Shown here: positions 40,766-47,935 of the stretch, piece after piece
Position numbering within the stretch: the stretch's first letter is position 1
Layout: every line of letters starts with the position of its first letter
Assembly (NCBI GenBank): GCA_001487125.1
Contig: LN913012.1
Coordinates: 372,001-436,000 of the forward strand
Reading direction: 5' to 3'
From: Gabonibacter massiliensis
GTDB taxonomy: Bacteria; Bacteroidota; Bacteroidia; Bacteroidales; Marinifilaceae
DNA: 64,000 bases
Program-made: the position numbers and the translations under genes
Notes under the pieces: model-generated
Seen by the model: the letters and a program-made list of their open reading frames with translations, nothing else
What the model was told of the DNA's origin: nothing
The model's database searches: none

Positions 40766-42013
40766 ATGACGTCTGATTTGATATTTTTAATAATTGTACT
40801 TTTTCTTTGTTTTGATTTTGTGTGGGAGAGAGGGTTGGAATACCTGAATCTGAAACATATGTCTCCTTGTTTGCCAAAAGCTTTGATCGGAATATACAAC
40901 GAAACGGAATACCGTTCTTTTCAGGATTATAAACGGCAGAACGGCCGGCTGGATTTCTGGAGTTCGGTATTCGATTTTGTAGTTATGATCTCTTTTTTGG
41001 TATTAGGCGGTTTCGGGTGGTATAACGGTTGGGTAGTATCCCTGACGGAGAGCGTCATAGGACAGACGGCTATATTTATATTGGGAGTGTCTTTGGTAGC
41101 CTCGGTATTGGATATTCCTTTTGATTATTATGCAACCTTCAAGATCGAAGAGAAATATGGTTTTAATACTTCTACAAAAACTCTTTTTTGGACGGATAAA
41201 TTAAAAGGAATATGTATTTCACTGTTAATGGGAGGAGTCGTGTTGGTTTTGATTACCTGGTTCTACACGTGGGCCGGAGTATATTTCTGGTTGTATGCCT
41301 GGGGGGGTATTACTCTCTTCTCTTTATTTATGTCTTTGTTTTATTCTCAGTTAATTGTTCCGTTGTTTAATAAACAAACTCCGTTGGAAGAGGGAGGCTT
41401 GCGGGATAAGATCCAATCGTATGCTGAAAGGGTAGGGTTTAAATTGGATAATATTTACGTGATCGACGGATCGAAACGTTCCACGAAAGCCAATGCTTAT
41501 TTTACAGGTGTCGGTCCCAAAAAAAGGGTCGTTTTGTATGATACGTTGATCAAAGAATTGACAGAAGAAGAGATCGTGGCCGTGTTGGCTCATGAGATAG
41601 GACATTATAAAAAGAGACATACCTTAAAGGGTATGTTCGTATCCGTTTTGGAGATGGGAGTTATGCTGGGACTTTTTTCTTTTTTCGTGAATAATACTTC
41701 TTTGTCCCTGGCCCTTGGGGGAGACCGGGCTTATTTTCAATTAGGGTTAGTCGCATTTGCTATTCTCTATTCTCCGATCAGCACGGTTTTAGGGATTGCC
41801 ATGAATAGCTGGTCGCGTAAGAACGAGTACGAGGCGGATGCTTATGCTGCCCTAAGTTATAATGGAAATGAATTGATTTCCGGTTTAAAGAAAATATCGG
41901 TGAAAGCGTTGAGTAATTTGACACCTCATCCGTTATACGAATTTGTCTATTATTCGCATCCCTCGCTTTTAAAAAGGATTGATGCGATTTCAAAAACAAA
42001 CGATAATGTATAA
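40766..42013 (+). CDS. M48-family metallopeptidase (CAAX protease/Ste24-like)
   Basis: The 415-residue membrane zinc protease has several spans, about four in the first 220 residues and two more after the zinc site. The zinc motif HEIGHYKKRH is followed about 75 residues later by the glutamate region NEYEADAYAA. The N-terminal Peptidase_M48_N domain is present, as in Ste24-like enzymes. The frame is open back to 40730, but the ATG at 40766 follows a -7 box TACCTTTG (40735-40742) and begins with a hydrophobic segment. Bacterial members act in membrane protein quality control; the target here is unknown. Confidence 0.92.
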   Translation: MTSDLIFLIIVLFLCFDFVWERGLEYLNLKHMSPCLPKALIGIYNETEYRSFQDYKRQNGRLDFWSSVFDFVVMISFLVLGGFGWYNGWVVSLTESVIGQTAIFILGVSLVASVLDIPFDYYATFKIEEKYGFNTSTKTLFWTDKLKGICISLLMGGVVLVLITWFYTWAGVYFWLYAWGGITLFSLFMSLFYSQLIVPLFNKQTPLEEGGLRDKIQSYAERVGFKLDNIYVIDGSKRSTKANAYFTGVGPKKRVVLYDTLIKELTEEEIVAVLAHEIGHYKKRHTLKGMFVSVLEMGVMLGLFSFFVNNTSLSLALGGDRAYFQLGLVAFAILYSPISTVLGIAMNSWSRKNEYEADAYAALSYNGNELISGLKKISVKALSNLTPHPLYEFVYYSHPSLLKRIDAISKTNDNV

Positions 42014-42061
42014 TATAAACAGAACGGATAAGGTCCGATTTGTTTTCAAATTTCAAATCAT

Positions 42062-43294
42062 ATGGATGCAATTGTTATTACTATCGGGGATGAGATTTTG
42101 TTGGGACAGATATTAGATACCAATTCGCAATATATTGCGAAACAGTTGACCCGTCTTGGAGCGGAGGTGGTGGATATATTGTCTGTTCCCGATCAGGGAG
42201 ATAAGATCAGGGAATGGATCGATTACGCGATGCGGCATGCAGAGTTAGTCGTCGTTACAGGCGGACTGGGGCCGACGAAAGATGATGTTACCAAAAAGGT
42301 GTTGGCAGAGTATTTCGATACGCGTCTGGTGTTGAATGAAGAGGTTTACTCCTGGATCGAGAAATTATTGCGAAACGGGGGGATGAGGATGAATGAAAAT
42401 AATAGAGGGCAGGCTTTTTTGCCTGAAAATTGTAAAATATTGCTTAATCATAAGGGGACCGCTTCCGGGATGTGGTTTGAGCGGGACCGCAAAGTTTTGA
42501 TCTCGTTGCCTGGAGTTCCTTTTGAAATGGAGGACCTGATGACCCGTACTGTTATTCCGGAATTGAGGAAAAGGTATCCTCATTTAATGCTGGAATACAG
42601 AATGCTGAAGGTGTACGATATTCCGGAATCGGAGCTGGCGATTCGTTTGGAAAGCTGGGAGGAAAAGTTGCCGAAAGGGCTGGGATTAGCTTATTTACCC
42701 TCTCCCGGCTTTATTAAATTGCGTTTGACGGCCAAGGGAGAGGGAGTATATAATCTGGATCTTTTTTTTGAGACTTTAAAAGAGGTGTTACAAGGATTAC
42801 GCTTTACGATCGGAGAAGAAGATTGTATGGAGAGAGAGTTGGGAGAATTACTGTTAATAAAGGGAAAGACTATTGCTACCGCGGAAAGTTGTACGGGAGG
42901 AAATATAGCTCAACAGATTACGTCAGTTGCCGGAGCGTCGGCTTATTTTAAAGGGTGCGTTGTAGCTTATGCCAACGAGGTAAAGGAGCGGGTGTTAGGA
43001 GTCGATCCTCATACTATTGATGCTTACGGGGCTGTTAGCGAACAGGTCGTGGTGCAGATGGCGGAAGGCGTACGTCGTCTTATGGAAACGGATTATGCCG
43101 TTTCTACTTCGGGAATAGCCGGTCCGACCGGAGGAACTCCGGAAAAACCGGTAGGTACGGTCTGGATCGGATTAGCGACTCCGGAAAAAACGATTGCACG
43201 GAAGTATACCTTTTCCTTTACCCGTGAACGGAATATCGGAAAAGCGACGATGAAAGCGATAGAAATGGTTATTGAAGAGATAAGGAACAGATAA
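42062..43294 (+). CDS. cinA: CinA-like competence/damage-inducible protein
   Basis: The 410-residue protein has an N-terminal MoCF-like domain (AIVITIGDEILLGQILDTNS, VVVTGGLGPTKDDVTK) and a C-terminal CinA domain (IATAESCTGGNIAQQITSVAGASAYFKG, SGIAGPTGGTPEKPVGTVWIG). The C-terminal part is a nicotinamide mononucleotide deamidase in characterised homologues, and the N-terminal part an ADP-ribose pyrophosphatase in some, so NAD recycling is likely. It lies 48 bases after the M48 gene, likely on one transcript, and ends at a terminator. Confidence 0.93.
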   Translation: MDAIVITIGDEILLGQILDTNSQYIAKQLTRLGAEVVDILSVPDQGDKIREWIDYAMRHAELVVVTGGLGPTKDDVTKKVLAEYFDTRLVLNEEVYSWIEKLLRNGGMRMNENNRGQAFLPENCKILLNHKGTASGMWFERDRKVLISLPGVPFEMEDLMTRTVIPELRKRYPHLMLEYRMLKVYDIPESELAIRLESWEEKLPKGLGLAYLPSPGFIKLRLTAKGEGVYNLDLFFETLKEVLQGLRFTIGEEDCMERELGELLLIKGKTIATAESCTGGNIAQQITSVAGASAYFKGCVVAYANEVKERVLGVDPHTIDAYGAVSEQVVVQMAEGVRRLMETDYAVSTSGIAGPTGGTPEKPVGTVWIGLATPEKTIARKYTFSFTRERNIGKATMKAIEMVIEEIRNR

Positions 43295-43295
43295 G

Positions 43296-43324
43296 AAAAG
43301 CGGTGAATAAATCACCGCTTTTTT
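43296..43324. terminator. Bidirectional terminator, cinA and Crp gene
   Basis: The 11-bp stem AAAAGCGGTGA/TCACCGCTTTT has a 5-base loop and T-runs in both directions. It begins 2 bases past the cinA stop and lies 21 bases from the stop of the convergent regulator gene. Confidence 0.9.
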
Positions 43325-43344
43325 AAGGCTTCAGGTTGATTGAA

Positions 43345-43887
43345 TCAGAATTTCTTAGCGCGTATTCGGCTTAGATGTTCGGATGTTATTCCTAAATAAG
43401 AGGCAATATGTCGTAATTGTACCCGTTGTAATATTTCAGGTTTTTCATGTAAAAGTTGCGAGTAGCGATCTGATGCGGGTTGAGATAAAATGGAAATGAG
43501 ATGGTGTTCTGTACGAACAAACTCTTTTTCGATCAACTGGCGTGCCCAGTTACACATTTCAATATCTGATTGATACAGCTTAGCTAACGAAATCAGATTT
43601 ATTTTAAATAAAACGGAATCTTCTAATAGTTCCATTGTCTCGTATCCGCTTTTTCCGTCCACGTACCCGTTGGCAGACAGAATTATATCGTGTTCTTGCC
43701 CGAACCAGATCGTAATTTCTTTCCCGTCAGCTTCAATAAAAGCTCTTGCAATACCTTGTCGTATGATGTATATGTTGCGTTCTACCCTGTTGCTATTGAA
43801 TAGGATATATCCTTTGGGGTGGAAAATCTCTTCTCCTATAAGCTTGAGCTTATCTTCTATAGCCTTGGAAAATGAGTTTATGTTCAT
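43345..43887 (-). CDS. Crp/Fnr-family transcriptional regulator
   Basis: This is a 180-residue regulator. The N-terminal cyclic-nucleotide-binding fold (residues 15-125) includes IYIIRQGIARAFIEADGKEI and a short C-terminal helix-turn-helix, HIASYLGITSEHLSRIRAKKF. No Fnr-type cysteine cluster is present, so it is not an oxygen-sensing Fnr, and the ligand is unknown. It diverges from the SugE-like exporter with 109 bases between, so it may control that gene (inference). A minus-strand -7 box TATATTTG lies at 43907-43914. Confidence 0.85.
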   Translation of the reverse strand: MNINSFSKAIEDKLKLIGEEIFHPKGYILFNSNRVERNIYIIRQGIARAFIEADGKEITIWFGQEHDIILSANGYVDGKSGYETMELLEDSVLFKINLISLAKLYQSDIEMCNWARQLIEKEFVRTEHHLISILSQPASDRYSQLLHEKPEILQRVQLRHIASYLGITSEHLSRIRAKKF

Positions 43888-43996
43888 GTACGACCGTTTT
43901 GTATTGCAAATATAACTGTTTTATATTTAATTGATTTTTATCAATTCCTTTCCTCCGTTAATCCCGTAACTTTGCTGAAATATTAATGGGTCGGAT

Positions 43997-44317
43997 ATGG
44001 CATGGATGTTATTATTAGTAGCCGGACTATTAGAAATAGGATGGCCTTTGGGATTTAAATTAGCGAGTACGTATGAAAAATATTTCTGTTTTTTCATCGC
44101 TTTCTCTGTTATTTCGATGGGAGCGAGCGGATTTTTTCTCTATCTGGCACAAAAGACAATTCCTATAGGTACTGCTTATGTGATCTGGACGGGGATTGGT
44201 GCTGTGGGGACCATCGTTATGGGGATCCTCTTTTTTCAGGATGCCGTAAATTTACTCAGGCTTCTGTTTGTATCATTGATACTGATAGGGGTTATAGGAT
44301 TAAAAACAGTGCATTGA
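43997..44317 (+). CDS. Small multidrug resistance protein, SugE/Gdx-like
   Basis: The 106-residue protein has four membrane spans. The conserved glutamate is in span 1 (LLEIGWPLGFK). The third span carries IGTAYVIWTGIGAVGT, the segment that separates SugE/Gdx guanidinium exporters from the quaternary-ammonium group. Known Gdx proteins swap guanidinium for protons as dual-topology dimers. The plus-strand -7 box TAACTTTG lies at 43967-43974. A Crp-type regulator is divergent. The Gdx subtype is likely, not proven. Confidence 0.85.
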   Translation: MAWMLLLVAGLLEIGWPLGFKLASTYEKYFCFFIAFSVISMGASGFFLYLAQKTIPIGTAYVIWTGIGAVGTIVMGILFFQDAVNLLRLLFVSLILIGVIGLKTVH

Positions 44318-44372
44318 TTATACATATGCTTCCGTTTGCTCGTTTTATTTTGTTTCGATATGTCGAAAATGA

Positions 44373-44407
44373 ATGCGGGACATGTGAATGATTCGCAGGT
44401 CCCGCAT
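44373..44407 (-). terminator. Hairpin terminator after tpx
   Basis: The 9-bp stem ATGCGGGAC/GTCCCGCAT has a 17-base loop, 21 bases past the tpx stop on the minus strand. Minus-strand continuation is TCATTTTCG. On the plus strand TATTTTTTT follows within 8 bases, so it could also serve the exporter gene. Confidence 0.6.
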
Positions 44408-44427
44408 GTCAGTATTTTTTTCGAAAT

Positions 44428-44928
44428 TTATTCTAAACTTGCCAATGCCTTATCGTAATTGGGTTCCTGAGCGATTTCGGGTACTAACTCTTCGTATATG
44501 ATTTTTCCGTTTTCATCGATGATTACTACTGCGCGGGCTAAGAGACCGGCCAAAGGGCCATCGGTCATTTCAACTCCGTATTTGTCACCGAAGCAACAAT
44601 TTCTGAATGCAGAAAGCGGAATAACCTTATCGATACCTTCCGTCGTGCAGAAACGGGCGTGAGCGAACGGAAGGTCTTTAGAAATCGCCAAAACAACGGT
44701 GTTGTTCATTTCGGCTGCCAATTTGTTAAAGGTGCGGACAGAGGTGGCGCATACGCTTGTATCCAAACTGGGGAATATATTCAATACGATCCGTTTGCCT
44801 TTTAAACTATCTGAAGAAAGTTCCGATAGATCCGTTTTAACCAATGAAAATTCAGGAGCGACCGTACCTACTGCGGGTAGGTTTCCTTTCGTGTTGATAC
44901 TGTGTCCTTGTAATGTTATTTTTGCCAT
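44428..44928 (-). CDS. tpx: Thiol peroxidase
   Basis: This is a 166-residue peroxiredoxin of the atypical 2-Cys Tpx type. The peroxidatic cysteine is in SLDTSVCATSVRTFN and the resolving cysteine in AFRNCCFGDKYGV. The N-terminal start ITLQGHSINTKGNLPAVG is typical. It reduces hydrogen and alkyl peroxides with electrons from thioredoxin. There is an extra cysteine beside the resolving one (CC). It has its own strong promoter upstream. Confidence 0.95.
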   Translation of the reverse strand: MAKITLQGHSINTKGNLPAVGTVAPEFSLVKTDLSELSSDSLKGKRIVLNIFPSLDTSVCATSVRTFNKLAAEMNNTVVLAISKDLPFAHARFCTTEGIDKVIPLSAFRNCCFGDKYGVEMTDGPLAGLLARAVVIIDENGKIIYEELVPEIAQEPNYDKALASLE

Positions 44929-44963
44929 TGTTTTTGATTTTAATATGTCATTAATATGTATTC

Positions 44964-44995
44964 AAATGTACTGCTTTTATTTCTTTTTTGCAAAA
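44964..44995 (-). promoter_or_regulatory. Bacteroidetes-type promoter of tpx
   Basis: On the minus strand, TTTG (44992-44995), 20 bases, then TACATTTG (44964-44971): a full match to TTTG-N19/20-TAnnTTTG, 35 bases before the tpx ATG. Confidence 0.8.
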
Positions 44996-45095
44996 TCACA
45001 ATTATTTCTAATATTACGTTTCGAACCATTAATAGGTTAGTAAATAAAGGATTATTTTGCATCTATTATTTTTTATGAAAAAGCATTCGGCAAAA

Positions 45096-45126
45096 TTTGT
45101 ATTTATCTTGAAAACCCCTATATTTG
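45096..45126 (+). promoter_or_regulatory. Bacteroidetes-type promoter of tRNA-Arg
   Basis: TTTG (45096-45099), exactly 19 bases, then TATATTTG (45119-45126). It is a perfect consensus site 24 bases before the tRNA. Confidence 0.88.
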
Positions 45127-45150
45127 CACCGTCAAAATAGAAACGATAAC

Positions 45151-45224
45151 GGTTCGGTAGCTCAGCTGGATAGAGCAACGGCCTTCTAAGCCGTAGGTCT
45201 TGGGTTCGAATCCCAACCGGATCA
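45151..45224 (+). tRNA. tRNA-Arg(UCU)
   Basis: This is a complete 74-base cloverleaf. The acceptor pairs GGTTCGG with CCGGATC (two G-U pairs), the D arm is GCTC/GAGC, the anticodon stem ACGGC/GCCGT holds the loop CTTCTAA with anticodon TCT, and the T arm is TTGGG-TTCGAAT-CCCAA. The discriminator is A. CCA is not encoded. The tRNA decodes AGA. It has its own promoter upstream and a strong hairpin directly downstream, so it is a single-gene unit. Confidence 0.97.
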
Positions 45225-45228
45225 CATT

Positions 45229-45277
45229 ATACGATCGACCCCTTGTAAACTTTTTGTTTACAAGGGGTCGATCGTAT
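45229..45277. terminator. Perfect 22-bp bidirectional terminator
   Basis: A 22-base arm (45229-45250) and its exact reverse complement (45256-45277) enclose a TTTTT loop. It begins 4 bases after the tRNA and ends 4 bases before the stop of the convergent flavoprotein gene. TTGTTTTA follows on the plus strand. Confidence 0.88.
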
Positions 45278-45281
45278 TGTT

Positions 45282-45896
45282 TTATCGTATAAAATTGGTC
45301 ATTATCGCGGGTTCTTTTTTCGGTATCTCCTGTTTCCCGTTTTCAATACTTTTAAGTAGCCAGGCCATGTTATTTCCCAGTGTCCTCATGGTTTGCAGAC
45401 CTTCCGCATCCAGGGAGGCTTCTCCGGGCAACATACCATGAACGCTATTCCAATATTGAGAAGAGACTACAGGCATATTGTTTATAGTGAAGTATTTATT
45501 TAAACGGTCATAGGTGGCGCTTGCTCCTCCGCGACGGCAGACTGCGACGGAGGCAGAGGGTTTGTATTGCAACAGATCGCCGCAAGAATAGAACAAGCGG
45601 TCTAATAGGGCGCATAAAGAACCGTTAGGGCCGGCATAGTAGGTTGGAGATCCGATAACGATTCCGTCTGCTTCTCCGAGTTTTGCCCTAATACTGTTAT
45701 ACAGTTCATCTTTGAATACACATCTGCCTAATTCCTTACATTTATTGCAGGCAATGCAACCTTGTACGGCTTTGGTTCCGATGGAAACGATTTCCGTTTC
45801 GATGTCAGCCGCTTTTAAGGCGGAAGCGACCTCGGATAATGCGATAAAGGTATTCCCGCTCTTTTTTGGACTACCGTTAATCAATAATACTTTCAT
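45282..45896 (-). CDS. NAD(P)H-dependent FMN reductase / iron-sulfur flavoprotein-like
   Basis: The 204-residue flavodoxin-like protein starts MKVLLINGSPKKSGNT, the FMN phosphate loop. It then has AVQGCIACNKCKELGRC, a compact cysteine motif as in Isf-type iron-sulfur flavoproteins, and IVIGSPTYYAGPNGSLCALLDR, the flavin-binding stretch. It probably reduces quinones, azo compounds or metals; the substrate is unknown. A TATCTTTA-type -7 box lies upstream on the minus strand near 45969-45976, with an 8-bp inverted repeat (45983-45990 and 46020-46027) beyond it. Confidence 0.85.
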   Translation of the reverse strand: MKVLLINGSPKKSGNTFIALSEVASALKAADIETEIVSIGTKAVQGCIACNKCKELGRCVFKDELYNSIRAKLGEADGIVIGSPTYYAGPNGSLCALLDRLFYSCGDLLQYKPSASVAVCRRGGASATYDRLNKYFTINNMPVVSSQYWNSVHGMLPGEASLDAEGLQTMRTLGNNMAWLLKSIENGKQEIPKKEPAIMTNFIR

Positions 45897-46099
45897 GTTA
45901 TTTCTATATTTTGTTTTTTGTTTCTTATTACGCTAATTGATACCTGTTGGTTCCTTGTCTTTTGTTGTAAAGATAGAGTGTGGCAGGTAATATTACAAGT
46001 ACGATTTACTTTTATATGCTTACCTGCTTATTGAGGCTCTCTTTTTACGGGTATAAGATAACTTTTTCTGTATGGAAGTGGATGGAAATATTTCAAAAT
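45897..46099. other. Intergenic stretch before the MATE leader
   Basis: This is a non-coding part of the 382-base gap between the flavoprotein and the MATE gene. The inverted repeat GCAGGTAA/TTACCTGC (45983-45990 and 46020-46027) is a possible operator for the minus-strand flavoprotein gene. I see nothing else. Confidence 0.35.
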
Positions 46100-46130
46100 A
46101 TTGGACAATCGGAGAAAACCCTTACCTTTG
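46100..46130 (+). promoter_or_regulatory. Bacteroidetes-type promoter of the MATE gene
   Basis: ATTG (46100-46103), 19 bases, then TACCTTTG (46123-46130): a close match to TTTG-N19-TAnnTTTG. It places the transcript start about 140 bases before the MATE ATG, leaving a long structured leader. Confidence 0.7.
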
Positions 46131-46140
46131 CATCCGATAT

Positions 46141-46236
46141 AAAACCAAAGAGAGTTTTGTAATCCTCATCGGAGGGCATAATAGAATGCCGGATAAGGTG
46201 ACTGGGTAAAACCAATCGACTTATCCGGTATTTTTA
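46141..46236 (+). ncRNA. Structured leader with terminator-like hairpin, MATE gene
   Basis: Several short stems follow each other: AAAAC/GTTTT (46141-46158), CCTC-ATCG-GAGG (46164-46175), GGCAT/ATGCC (46175-46190), then a 9-bp stem CCGGATAAG/CTTATCCGG (46189-46197 and 46220-46228) with an inner TGG/CCA and TATTTTTAT after it. The last stem shares two bases with the one before, so they compete. This looks like a transcriptional attenuator or riboswitch ahead of the coding region. I do not recognise the class; the guanidine-IV (mepA) class is one known to precede MATE genes. Confidence 0.5.
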
Positions 46237-46278
46237 TGTGCTCCGGGCGGGTAGACAGTAACTATAGCCAATAGAAGT

Positions 46279-47625
46279 ATGGAAAGAGATGCTATGAATT
46301 TGGAGACATTGAAAATTTCGACATTATTCGGCAGGTTGTTTATACCCACCTTATTGGGGATGCTCAGTATGTCGGCGGTTACTGTTGCAGATGGAATTTT
46401 TGTTGGGCAAGGCGTGGGGAGTGACGGAATCGCTGCTGTCAATATTTGTATACCTATGTTGATGCTTTTTACGGGGGTAGGTCTTATGGCAGGGGTCGGA
46501 AGTTCGGTTGTTGCTTCCATTCATTTGTCGAAAGGCAAAGTGAAGGCAGCCCGTTTGAATGTAACTCAAGCCCTGTTATTCGTAACGATCGCTACCTTGG
46601 TGCCTTCCGTGCTGATCCTGATTTTTCCGCGACAAACAGCTTATTTGCTCGGTTCGTCCGACCATTTGCTGCCGATGGTGACGGATTATTTGTTATGGTT
46701 CGTCCCGTCGTTGGTTTTTCAAATGTGGATAGCTGTTTCTTTGTTTGTTATCCGGCTGGACGGAGCTCCTGAATTAGCCATGTGGTGTAGTGTCATCTCG
46801 GCTTTGGTTAATGTCGTTTTGGACTGGTTATTCATCTTTCCTTTGGGATGGGGAGTAATGGGAGCCGCTTTTGCCACGGCAATAAGCATCACGGTAGGCG
46901 GTCTTATAGCGGTCTTTTATCTACTGTTTTTTGCACGTCATTTACGGTTATATCCTGTCAAACGAAGTCGTAAAAGTTTACGGCTCTCTTTGCGGAACAT
47001 CGGTTATCAATGCCGTATCGGTTTTTCCTCTTTATTGGGAGAAGCAACCTTGGCAATGCTTATGTTTACGGGGAATCAGGTGTTTATGCATTATTTGGGG
47101 GACGATGGAGTAGGGGCATTCGGCATTGCCTGTTATTATGCTCCTTTCGTGTTTATGGTTGGTAATGCTATTGCCCAATCGGCGCAACCTATCATCAGTT
47201 ATAATTTTGGTATGGGGAATGTGGGACGGGTTGTATTGGCCGGGAAAATTTCTCTTGTCACGGCGGTTGTCTGTGGCTTGATAGTTATGTGCGTGTTTAT
47301 ATTTTACCCGCACGTGTTGGTCGGATTTTTTCTTAATTCCGATAATGCGGCTGCCCGTATTGCCATGGAAGGGTTTCCGTATTTCGCCATGGGGTTTATA
47401 TGTTTTATTGTCAATTTGGCTTCGATCGGTTATTATCAGAGTCTCGAGAGAGTGAAACCCGCAACCTTGTTCGCTTTGTTACGCGGTTTTGTATTTCTTG
47501 TCCTGAGTTTTATATTTTTGCCGGAGTGGATGGGTATTGTCGGAATCTGGTTATCTATGCCGTTGTCGGAGGCGTTAACGACTGTTATTATTATAGGGTA
47601 TTACTTGTTTCGTAAACCTGATTGA
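46279..47625 (+). CDS. MATE-family efflux transporter (MepA-like)
   Basis: The 448-residue inner-membrane exporter has about twelve spans in two six-helix halves. Typical segments are RLFIPTLLGMLSMSAVTVADGIFVGQGVG at the start of the first half (conserved glycines) and NQVFMHYLGDDGVGAFGIACYY in the second half. The MepA-type subgroup is favoured by the AVTVADGIFVGQ signature. MATE pumps use sodium or proton gradients to remove cationic drugs and metabolites. The ATG at 46279 or a second one at 46294 could be used. A structured leader of about 140 bases precedes it. Confidence 0.9.
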   Translation: MERDAMNLETLKISTLFGRLFIPTLLGMLSMSAVTVADGIFVGQGVGSDGIAAVNICIPMLMLFTGVGLMAGVGSSVVASIHLSKGKVKAARLNVTQALLFVTIATLVPSVLILIFPRQTAYLLGSSDHLLPMVTDYLLWFVPSLVFQMWIAVSLFVIRLDGAPELAMWCSVISALVNVVLDWLFIFPLGWGVMGAAFATAISITVGGLIAVFYLLFFARHLRLYPVKRSRKSLRLSLRNIGYQCRIGFSSLLGEATLAMLMFTGNQVFMHYLGDDGVGAFGIACYYAPFVFMVGNAIAQSAQPIISYNFGMGNVGRVVLAGKISLVTAVVCGLIVMCVFIFYPHVLVGFFLNSDNAAARIAMEGFPYFAMGFICFIVNLASIGYYQSLERVKPATLFALLRGFVFLVLSFIFLPEWMGIVGIWLSMPLSEALTTVIIIGYYLFRKPD

Positions 47626-47663
47626 ATGGATCGTTTGTAAGGAATAGACTTAACGTGGATGTA

Positions 47664-47894
47664 TTATTTTTTGGGTAAATATCTTCTGGAGATTTGATTT
47701 GCCCAACTGACAGCCAGTATATAAGCGATGCCTGTCCCGACGATAAATTCGATAATGAATAAAAAAAGGTATGACCAGGATAGTTTCATTTCTCCGTATT
47801 CATTCCACAGGAGTAATATACACATCATCGGTAGCGTATATTGGAAAAATATTTGCCGGGTGAGTTTCTGCGGTATTTTGTTTTTCTTTTTCAT
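47664..47894 (-). CDS. Small two-span membrane protein, unknown
   Basis: The 76-residue product has a basic N-terminus (MKKKNKIPQK), two hydrophobic segments (about 17-30 and 42-62) and a basic end (ISRRYLPKK). No family is recognised. It starts 41 bases after the hybrid kinase stop, on the same strand, and could be co-transcribed with it. It is likely real, because no competing frame exists and the composition fits a membrane protein. Confidence 0.5.
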   Translation of the reverse strand: MKKKNKIPQKLTRQIFFQYTLPMMCILLLWNEYGEMKLSWSYLFLFIIEFIVGTGIAYILAVSWANQISRRYLPKK

Positions 47895-47935
47895 TCAGTT
47901 CGTTTTAGGATACGGTGTTAAAAAATATCGGGTAT

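Noticed and set aside
45151-45277. Possible genomic island boundary at tRNA-Arg
   Set aside because: There is no integrase, no direct repeat of the tRNA 3' end and no change in gene content around it; the palindrome is better explained as a terminator.
46131-46278. Firm assignment of the MATE leader as a guanidine-IV riboswitch
   Set aside because: I cannot verify the class consensus by eye; the leader is reported only as an unclassified structured element.
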